Source of the DNA: Candidatus Pelagibacter communis
GTDB lineage: Bacteria > Pseudomonadota > Alphaproteobacteria > Pelagibacterales > Pelagibacteraceae
NCBI RefSeq assembly: GCF_001179845.1
Contig: NZ_CVSB01000011.1
Coordinates: 1-58,618, forward strand
DNA length: 58,618 bases
Direction of reading: 5' to 3'
Of the stretch, positions 52,686 through 58,618 are shown one piece after another. The notes below the pieces were generated by a model. That model saw nothing but the letters and a program-made list of their open reading frames with translations, was not told the DNA's origin and did not search any database. Each line of letters opens with the position of its first letter. The stretch's first letter is position 1. The position numbers and the translations under genes are program-made.

Positions 52686-53544
52686 AAAAGGAATTATTTT
52701 AGCTGGAGGAATGGGAACGAGAATGAGTCCTCTCACAAAAGCAGTTAACAAACAATTATTGCCAATATATGATAAACCTCTGATTTTTTATCCACTTTCA
52801 ATATTAATGCTAGCTAAGATAAAAGATGTATTGATTATTGTTAACAAGGGTCAATTAGATCAATATAAAAAAATCATACCTAATGGAAAAAAATTAGGAA
52901 TAAAAATTACTTACATTGAACAAGATAAACCACGAGGACTTCCTGATGCTTTTATTTTGGGAGAGCATTTTATAAAAAAACAAAGTGTAGCTATGATTTT
53001 AGGTGATAATTTTTTTTATGGTCAATCATTATCAAAAATGCTCAACAAATGTATTAAAATAAACAAAGGAGCTAAAGTAATTCTTCATAAAGTTTTAGAT
53101 CCTGAAAAATTTGGTGTAGCAAAAATTAAAAAAAATAAAATTTTGGCGATTAAAGAAAAACCAAAAAAATTTGTTTCCGATTTAGCTATTACAGGACTTT
53201 ATTTTTTTGATAAAAATGTTGTTAAGTATTCAAAACAATTAAAGCCCTCTATAAGAAATGAGCTTGAAATTACTGATTTATTAAATAAATACAAAAAAAG
53301 TAATAATTTATCTGCTGAATTCATTGGTAGAGGTGGTGCTTGGCTAGATACTGGATCAATAGAAGATTTTTATAAAACTAGCAATTTTGTTTCAGCTATC
53401 GAAAATCAACAAGGATTTAAAATAGCTTGTCTTGAGGAAATTTCTTTAAACAATAAATGGATAACAAAAAAAGAAATTACAGCTTCGATTAAATTTTATG
53501 GAAATTGTCAATATTCAAACTATCTTAAAAAAATAATCACTTAA
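52678..53544 (+). CDS. rfbA: Glucose-1-phosphate thymidylyltransferase
   Basis: 288 residues, the usual RmlA size. GGMGTRMSPLT is the nucleotide-binding start, GDNFFYG holds the metal Asp, and GLYFFDKNV and RGGAWLDTGS are family segments. It activates glucose-1-phosphate to dTDP-glucose, step one of the pathway, and is normally inhibited by dTDP-rhamnose. Three bases separate it from rfbC. Confidence 0.96.
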   Translation: MIKKGIILAGGMGTRMSPLTKAVNKQLLPIYDKPLIFYPLSILMLAKIKDVLIIVNKGQLDQYKKIIPNGKKLGIKITYIEQDKPRGLPDAFILGEHFIKKQSVAMILGDNFFYGQSLSKMLNKCIKINKGAKVILHKVLDPEKFGVAKIKKNKILAIKEKPKKFVSDLAITGLYFFDKNVVKYSKQLKPSIRNELEITDLLNKYKKSNNLSAEFIGRGGAWLDTGSIEDFYKTSNFVSAIENQQGFKIACLEEISLNNKWITKKEITASIKFYGNCQYSNYLKKIIT

Positions 53545-53547
53545 ATT

Positions 53548-54063
53548 ATGAAAAAAACTAAATTTAAAGATTTGTTTATAATTCAAAATAAATCTTTTAA
53601 AGACAAAAGAGGCTATTTTAAAGAACTAATAAGAGAAGTGAAAATTAATAAAAAATTTCCATTTTTAGTCATGTCTTTTTCTAAAAAAAATGTGATTAGG
53701 GGATTGCATTTACAAAAAAAAAAATCACAAGGTAAATTTGTTTCAGTTATAAAAGGTAGAATTTTTGATGTTGCTGTGGATCTTAGAAAAAACTCTAAAA
53801 CATTTGGCAAATATTATAAATGCACTCTTAGTGAAAAAAATTCAAAATCAGTTTATATTCCACCAGGATTTGCACATGGATTTCAAGCACTTGAAAATGA
53901 AAATTATATTATTTACAGCTGTACTCAATATCGTGATTCTGCAAGTGAAAAAGTAATTAAATTTAATGATAAAGAACTAAATATAAAATGGCCTCTCAAA
54001 AAAAAAATCGTTTCAAAAAAGGATAATCATGCCATGACACTGAAACAATTTAAAAAGATATAA
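53548..54063 (+). CDS. rfbC: dTDP-4-dehydrorhamnose 3,5-epimerase
   Basis: 171 residues, cupin fold. RGLHLQKKKSQGKFVSV contains the catalytic His, FDVAVDLRKNSKTFGK follows, and YIPPGFAHGFQAL is the conserved barrel segment. It is slightly shorter than many RmlC proteins (about 180), with a Lys-rich tail. It performs step three of dTDP-L-rhamnose synthesis. Four bases separate it from the reductase gene. Confidence 0.95.
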   Translation: MKKTKFKDLFIIQNKSFKDKRGYFKELIREVKINKKFPFLVMSFSKKNVIRGLHLQKKKSQGKFVSVIKGRIFDVAVDLRKNSKTFGKYYKCTLSEKNSKSVYIPPGFAHGFQALENENYIIYSCTQYRDSASEKVIKFNDKELNIKWPLKKKIVSKKDNHAMTLKQFKKI

Positions 54064-54067
54064 TTGA

Positions 54068-54772
54068 ATGAAAAAAAAAATTTTAGTCACAGGAGGTGAT
54101 GGTCGATTTTCTAAGATTTTAAAGCAAAAAAACAAATCTCTTGAATTATTTTATGCGTCAAAGAAACAATGTAATATTTTAAGTATTTCTTCTATTGAAA
54201 AAATAGTTAAAAAAATAAAACCCAAAATAATTATGCACTGTGCAGGATTATCAAGGCCAATGGACATTCATGAAAAAAATATCTCTAAAAGTATTGATTT
54301 AAATATTATTGGAACAGCTAACATAACAAAAGTATGTAAAAAAAATGATATCAAATTGATATACTTTTCAACTGGTTATGTTTACGAGGGTGTAAAAGGG
54401 AATTATTCAGAAAGAGATCCTGTAAAACCATTTAATAATTATGGGCTATCGAAATTAGGGGGTGAGTGTGCAGTTGCAATGTATAAAAATTCTTTAATAT
54501 TAAGAATAACTATGACAGAAAAACCTTTTCCTTATAAAAAAGCTTTTACAAATTTAAAAACTAATTTTATGTATCATGAGGATTTAGTTAAAATTTTACC
54601 CAAAATAATAAAAAAAAGAGGAATTATTAATGTTGGCGGTAAATCACAATCAGTTTTCCAATTCGCAAAAAAATTTAATAGAAATATTTTGAAGATTAAG
54701 GCTAGTAGCAAAAGTAAATTGCCTCTAAATCAAACTATGAATTTATCAAAGCTAAAAAAAATTTTGAATTAA
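54068..54772 (+). CDS. rfbD: dTDP-4-dehydrorhamnose reductase-like protein (short RmlD)
   Basis: 234 residues, shorter than the usual 280-300 of RmlD. It has the SDR fold: VTGGDGRFSK at the N-terminus, FSTGYVYEG, and the Tyr-Lys pair in YGLSKLGGE. The third glycine of the usual GxxGxxG loop is replaced by Ser, so cofactor binding may differ. Its place after rfbBAC supports the last step of dTDP-rhamnose synthesis, but a different sugar reductase or epimerase is possible. Confidence 0.72.
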   Translation: MKKKILVTGGDGRFSKILKQKNKSLELFYASKKQCNILSISSIEKIVKKIKPKIIMHCAGLSRPMDIHEKNISKSIDLNIIGTANITKVCKKNDIKLIYFSTGYVYEGVKGNYSERDPVKPFNNYGLSKLGGECAVAMYKNSLILRITMTEKPFPYKKAFTNLKTNFMYHEDLVKILPKIIKKRGIINVGGKSQSVFQFAKKFNRNILKIKASSKSKLPLNQTMNLSKLKKILN

Positions 54773-54811
54773 ATATTTAATTATTAAGCATTTATTCGTA
54801 CTACAGAAAAA

Positions 54812-54888
54812 TGGTAGCGGGAAGTGGGATCGAACCACTGACCTCGGGCTTATGAGTCCCGCGCTCTAACCAACTGAGCTACCCCGCC
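54812..54888 (-). tRNA. tRNA-Met (CAU), elongator type
   Basis: 77 bases including an encoded CCA. On the minus strand the acceptor begins GGCGGGG, the D arm is GCTC/GAGC, the anticodon loop is CTCATAA (CAU), and the T arm closes AGTGG/CCACT. The D arm lacks the A11-U24 pair of initiator tRNA. The acceptor contains G1-U72 and G7-U66 wobbles, and the last anticodon-stem pair is A31/G39. CAU could also mean lysidine-modified tRNA-Ile2; Met is favoured but not proven. Confidence 0.9.
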
Positions 54889-54904
54889 ATTAAATTGTTG
54901 ATGT

Positions 54905-54933
54905 TTTATAATACTTTTTATTTTTTTGTGCAA
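54905..54933 (-). promoter_or_regulatory. Promoter for tRNA-Met
   Basis: On the minus strand TTGCAC (54928-54933) is followed after 17 bases by TATAAA (54905-54910). Transcription would begin near 54898, ten bases before the mature tRNA 5' end at 54888. It lies in the only space between the glycosyltransferase stop (54948) and the tRNA. Confidence 0.55.
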
Positions 54934-54947
54934 TCAAGTTTTTAAAT

Positions 54948-56006
54948 CTATTTAAAAAATTTTAAAATTTTATTTGATAAAAAGATTAAAGACTCTTTTT
55001 CAGATTTCTTAGAATAATATTTAGAAAGTAATAACCGATTTTTTTTAGTATCTTTAACCCAACTACTTTTATAAGATTTAATATTTCTAATAATCTTTCT
55101 TGCAAAATCTTCTATTTCACCATTTTCAACTTTGATAAAAATAGGTTTTGTCCAATATTCTGATCCTCCTCCTCCAACATAGCCGATAACTTTATTTCCA
55201 GAAAGAGCAGCCTCAATTGGGGGAAGGCCCATACCTTCAAAGTTAGAGAAAGATAAAAATATTTTTGACTTTGAAAGAGATTGTATTAATTTTTTTTCAG
55301 TCAAATTAATTAAAGGTAAAATTTTCCAATTTTTTGGCATTAAATTTTTTAAATAAAAAAGTAATAAATTTGAGTGTTCGGGTAACTTTCTAGGCATATA
55401 TGTTATTAAGTTAGATTTTTTTTTTATCTTAAATTTGTTTGTATCAACTGATAAATTAACTTTTAAAATTTTTTTTTTTAGATTGGGAAACATTGTTCTT
55501 AAATAACTGACACTATTTTTTGATGTTGTAATAATTAAACCTGCATTCTCATACGATTTTTTTAGATTTAAAAAATTATTTGTAGAATTCATGTGATAAA
55601 AACCTTGAACAAAAATTGCATAATTTATTCCATTTTCAGCAAATTTAAGATCAACAGCAAAATGTGCCCAAATTTCTGGAATAATAATAAAATCTTTTTT
55701 TTTATCAAAATTTATATTATCACCGACCAAAATTTTATTTTTATGCCAGTCTTTTTTTGGTCTATATTTTCTACTTACTCTCATCTTTTTTCCATCCCAA
55801 CCTGCTTTTTTTTTATCAAAAAATTGAAATCTTTTTGATAATGACAATTCTAGCTTGTATAAAAAATTTTTTTTTAAATGAATTATTTTAGAATTAATTT
55901 TTTTATTTAAATTATTTAAAATTAAAGAATGATTATAAATTACTTTTGCTCCTCCTGAAGCTCCCTTCATTTCTGGTAATAGATATATTATATTAATTTT
56001 ATCCAT
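54948..56006 (-). CDS. Glycosyltransferase, GT-B fold (GT4-like)
   Basis: 352 residues, very Lys- and Asn-rich. GGAKVIYNHSLILN near the N-terminus and FSNFEGMGLPPIEAALSGNKV near residue 255 are the acceptor and EX7E-type donor regions of GT4-like enzymes. VNLSVDTNKF introduces the second domain. Probable role in surface polysaccharide synthesis beside the rhamnose genes; sugar unknown. DNA composition is even more A/T-rich than the surrounding housekeeping genes by eye. Confidence 0.78.
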   Translation of the reverse strand: MDKINIIYLLPEMKGASGGAKVIYNHSLILNNLNKKINSKIIHLKKNFLYKLELSLSKRFQFFDKKKAGWDGKKMRVSRKYRPKKDWHKNKILVGDNINFDKKKDFIIIPEIWAHFAVDLKFAENGINYAIFVQGFYHMNSTNNFLNLKKSYENAGLIITTSKNSVSYLRTMFPNLKKKILKVNLSVDTNKFKIKKKSNLITYMPRKLPEHSNLLLFYLKNLMPKNWKILPLINLTEKKLIQSLSKSKIFLSFSNFEGMGLPPIEAALSGNKVIGYVGGGGSEYWTKPIFIKVENGEIEDFARKIIRNIKSYKSSWVKDTKKNRLLLSKYYSKKSEKESLIFLSNKILKFFK

Positions 56007-56040
56007 AAAAACTCTAATTTATTTTGATAGGTTAAATTAG

Positions 56041-56253
56041 TTAATTACTAAATACTATAATGCTTAAAGCAGTTATGATACTAATTATGAACATTGAAAA
56101 AATTATTTTTTTTCTTGATCTGATCTTTTTTTCGATTTTAACTCTATTTAAAAGGATATTTATATTAGTAGTCTTAAAATCTTTATTTCTAGAAACTAAA
56201 TCTGTATCGTTATCAATACGATGATCTATTGGTCTAGGATGCGAATTTTTCAT
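56041..56253 (-). CDS. Small C-terminally anchored membrane protein
   Basis: 70 residues. The first 47 are polar, with a basic patch (KIEKKIRSRKK) next to a single hydrophobic helix (IIFSMFIISIITALSIIVF) that ends the protein, the layout of a tail-anchored protein with its N-terminus in the cytoplasm. Not recognised. It lies between the dehydrogenase-like gene and the glycosyltransferase on the same strand, with 45 and 34 base gaps. Confidence 0.5.
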   Translation of the reverse strand: MKNSHPRPIDHRIDNDTDLVSRNKDFKTTNINILLNRVKIEKKIRSRKKIIFSMFIISIITALSIIVFSN

Positions 56254-56298
56254 GTGATTATTTAAACAGTTATAGAAAAAAAAAACAAATTAATTTTT

Positions 56299-58618
56299 TT
56301 AAATTTTTTTAAAATTGCTTTGTTTCAAAGGTTTAAAAAGTATTTCTGCCTGAAATTTTTGCTTTTCAATCTCCACAAATAGTCCCAAATCATTTAATTC
56401 CTTATTTGATAAGTGTGAATTTATATAACCAAATGAAATGTTCTTATTGTAATTAAATGAATAATTACCTGATGTTGTTCTTCCAATAATCTTATTGTTT
56501 AAATAAATTGGCTCGTCGTGAAGTAGCAATGGATATCCTGGTTTACTATTCTTTAAATAAAGCATAATTAGTCTTTTATCTTGTTTTTTATCTTTAATTT
56601 TAAGCAATTTTTCTTTTCCAATAAAATTAAAAGGTTTTTTATAACTAATTACAAAATTTAAGCCTGCCTGGTATTGATTTTCTTCAGGTGATATATCATG
56701 TCCCCAGTGCAAAAATCCACTTTCCATTCTCATTGTATCCATAGTGTGAGCACCACAATGAGAAATATTAAATTTTTTTCCACTATTTAATATAAGTTTA
56801 TATAAATCTTTACCATAGAGATTTTCAACATATAGTTCATAACCAAGTTCACCTACAAAAGATAATCTTTGAGCCCAAACATTTAGAGATCCCAATTTTA
56901 TATACTTGCTAGAACCAAATTTAAAATTTTCATTAGTTAAATCTTCGTTTGTAATTTGAGATAATAAATCTCTACTTTTTGGTCCAAAAACACCTAAACA
57001 AATTAAATCATCTGTAACATCTTTAAACTCAACATCTTGTGATAAATGTTTTAGTATGTGTGCCTTATCGTGAGTTCTCAAAGCTGCTGAACTTATTATT
57101 CTAAAGTAATTTTTATCAAGACACACAACTGTTAGATCAGTTTCAATTCCAGCATTTTCATTAAGCATATTGGTGTAGGTACATTTTCCAATTTCATTTT
57201 TTATATCAGAAGTACATAACCTTTGAAGTTCCTCATAAGCTTTTTCACCTTTAATTTCATATTTTGAAAATGGTGAAAGCTCGAACAAACCAACATTTTC
57301 AACTGTATTTTTGCTTTCTTTTTCAACAGATGGATACCAATTTTGATAATTGAAACTGTATTTATAATTTGATTTTGTTTCTCCTTGTGCATACCACATT
57401 GGTCTTTCAAATTCCCCAGATTGACCAAAGCAAGCTCCAGCTTTTTTCAATTCTTCATGATATGGTAGCAATCTCTGATTTCTCGATGTTTTGTGCTGTT
57501 TATAAGGCCAATGCATACCGTAAAGATCACCCAATGTTTCAGTAACTCTATTCATTATAAATTTTTTATTTGAATGAAATTTTTGAAATCTTTTTATATC
57601 TAATGAAAATAAATCTTCATTCATATAACCATTAATCATCCATTCGGCTGTCACTCTACCTGCTCCTCCTGAACTTGCAATTCCAATACTATTAAACCCA
57701 CAACAAGTAAATAAATTTTTAACCTCTAGAGTTTCACCTAATAAGTATTGTGTATCTGGAGTAAAAGATTCTGGTCCTGAAAAAAATTTTCTTATACCAG
57801 CGTTTTCTAACACGGGAAGTCTTTTAAAAGATTTTTCTAAATAAGGCTCGAAATGATCAAAATCGTCAGGAAATTCCCCAAAAGAAAAATCATTTGGAAC
57901 AATTCCTTTATCTTTAAATGCATTTTTTGCATCTGGCTCAAAAATACCAACAAGTATTTTTCCAGCATCCTCTTTTAAATAAAGACAATCATTATAATCT
58001 CTCAAAACAGGAAGATTTTTTGGAAGACCTTTGATCGGTTCAGTAATTATGTAAAAATGTTCATTAGGGTATAAAGGAATACTTACACCTATATCTTCAC
58101 CGATTTGTCTGGACCACATTCCTGTGGCAAGCACAACGTATTCGCATTCAATTTTAGCATTTTTGGTTTCAACCCCAGTTATTCTGCCATTTTTAACTAA
58201 TATTTTTGTAACTGCTGTTTTTTCAAAAATTTTAACACCCTCCATTTTTGCACCTTTTGCCAAAACATTGGTCACCCCTACAGGGTCAGCTTGACCATCT
58301 TCAGGCATAAATACACCACCTACAATATCTTGATGATTTATCACAGGGTACAATTCTTTAACTTTTTGTTTATTTAAAACTTCAACGTTAACATCAAATA
58401 GTTTTGCTGAAGTCGCTTGTCTTAATAGTTCTTGAAGTCTTTCTTTAGAGCTTGCAACTGTAATTGCGCCATTTTGTTTTAAACCTGTTGAAAGTTCAGT
58501 CTTTTTTTCAAGTTCTTTATAGAGATTTAAAGAATATTTTCTAAGTTTTGTTATGGTTGAAGTTGAACCAAGTTGTCCAACTAAACCTGCTGCATGCCAA
58601 GTAGTACCTGAGGTTAAA
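56299..58618 (-). CDS. FAD-dependent dehydrogenase with GcvT domain, dimethylglycine/sarcosine type (5' end outside window)
   Basis: The frame stays open to the right window edge, giving about 773 residues with the N-terminal FAD loop missing. A TTG at 58353 is internal, since upstream codons encode GTTWHAAGLVGQLGS, the segment that follows the FAD site in dimethylglycine and sarcosine dehydrogenases. The FAD domain continues to about HCGFNSIGIASSGG; the rest is a GcvT-like folate-binding domain ending with AHTMDTMRMESGFLHWG and a C-terminal barrel. It probably oxidises an N-methylated glycine and passes the C1 unit to tetrahydrofolate, consistent with SAR11 one-carbon use of osmolytes. Confidence 0.86.
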   Translation of the reverse strand, partial: LTSGTTWHAAGLVGQLGSTSTITKLRKYSLNLYKELEKKTELSTGLKQNGAITVASSKERLQELLRQATSAKLFDVNVEVLNKQKVKELYPVINHQDIVGGVFMPEDGQADPVGVTNVLAKGAKMEGVKIFEKTAVTKILVKNGRITGVETKNAKIECEYVVLATGMWSRQIGEDIGVSIPLYPNEHFYIITEPIKGLPKNLPVLRDYNDCLYLKEDAGKILVGIFEPDAKNAFKDKGIVPNDFSFGEFPDDFDHFEPYLEKSFKRLPVLENAGIRKFFSGPESFTPDTQYLLGETLEVKNLFTCCGFNSIGIASSGGAGRVTAEWMINGYMNEDLFSLDIKRFQKFHSNKKFIMNRVTETLGDLYGMHWPYKQHKTSRNQRLLPYHEELKKAGACFGQSGEFERPMWYAQGETKSNYKYSFNYQNWYPSVEKESKNTVENVGLFELSPFSKYEIKGEKAYEELQRLCTSDIKNEIGKCTYTNMLNENAGIETDLTVVCLDKNYFRIISSAALRTHDKAHILKHLSQDVEFKDVTDDLICLGVFGPKSRDLLSQITNEDLTNENFKFGSSKYIKLGSLNVWAQRLSFVGELGYELYVENLYGKDLYKLILNSGKKFNISHCGAHTMDTMRMESGFLHWGHDISPEENQYQAGLNFVISYKKPFNFIGKEKLLKIKDKKQDKRLIMLYLKNSKPGYPLLLHDEPIYLNNKIIGRTTSGNYSFNYNKNISFGYINSHLSNKELNDLGLFVEIEKQKFQAEILFKPLKQSNFKKI

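Noticed and set aside
56299..58353. Complete gene starting at TTG 58353
   Set aside because: The frame continues without stop to the window edge and encodes conserved family sequence upstream, so the gene is cut rather than starting here.

Overview
The window looks like a chromosome segment of a SAR11-clade alphaproteobacterium (Candidatus Pelagibacter or a close relative). The evidence is very low GC throughout (by eye about 30%), Lys/Asn/Ile-rich proteins, gene spacings of a few bases or 1-11 bp overlaps, almost no classical terminators, and a typical gene set: purBCSQL followed by bolA/grx4, prpDBC, a fused SpeD-SpeE enzyme, tripartite TctABC and amino-acid binding-protein transporters, and a dimethylglycine/sarcosine dehydrogenase-type protein. 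No phage, insertion sequence, CRISPR array or rRNA was seen. No gene-free stretch exceeds 300 bases; the longest are 40771-40992, 28887-29101 and 25891-26071.

Layout. 1-1704: tail of an unrecognised protein, a gamma-glutamylcyclotransferase-like protein and a CinA-type MoCF-domain protein. 1725-8951: one plus-strand run, sfsA-map-purB-purC-purS-purQ-purL-bolA-grx4, joining purine synthesis to an Fe-S trafficking pair. 8952-17958: a minus-strand housekeeping run (rpsD, trmJ, cimA, cysS, nadE, class II DAHP synthase, glmS and a GlmU reduced to its acetyltransferase half). 18028-22269: a phosphatase and the 2-methylcitrate genes prpDBC. 22270-25890: FkbM methyltransferase and nrdB/nrdA, with a tandem NrdR-box pair upstream of nrdA. 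26072-32728: phosphomannomutase, a small secreted Cys protein, a 358-residue charged helical protein, a candidate small RNA, TauE, dusA, an elongated rpoZ and an MFS carrier. 32741-37798: small enzymes, a glycosyltransferase and a DMT exporter. 37795-42069: tctABC and an AbrB-like membrane protein. 42059-46468: GT9, a small conserved protein, a PhyH dioxygenase and an amino-acid ABC system without an ATPase. 46528-50743: speDE fusion, FucA-like aldolase, mtnA, mtnP and divergent apt. 50747-56253: surface-sugar genes (GT2, rmlBACD, a GT4-like enzyme), tRNA-Met(CAU) and a small membrane protein. 56299-58618: an FAD/GcvT-domain dehydrogenase cut by the right edge.

The most coherent functional unit is 46528-50743. 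SpeDE makes decarboxylated SAM and transfers its aminopropyl group, releasing methylthioadenosine (MTA). MtnP splits MTA into adenine and methylthioribose-1-phosphate, MtnA isomerises the latter, and the FucA-like aldolase would cleave it to DHAP plus methylthioacetaldehyde. The divergent apt would recover the adenine. Polyamine synthesis and disposal of its by-product are thus encoded together.

Two transporter operons (tctC-tctB and the amino-acid binding protein-permease) each carry a stem-loop directly 3' of the binding-protein gene, suggesting post-transcriptional uncoupling of binding protein from permease levels. A promoter-like element, two tandem stem-loops and a T-run between 28972 and 29096 form a small-RNA candidate with no coding explanation. 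All functional statements come from reading the sequence and remembered family knowledge; no database search was run.
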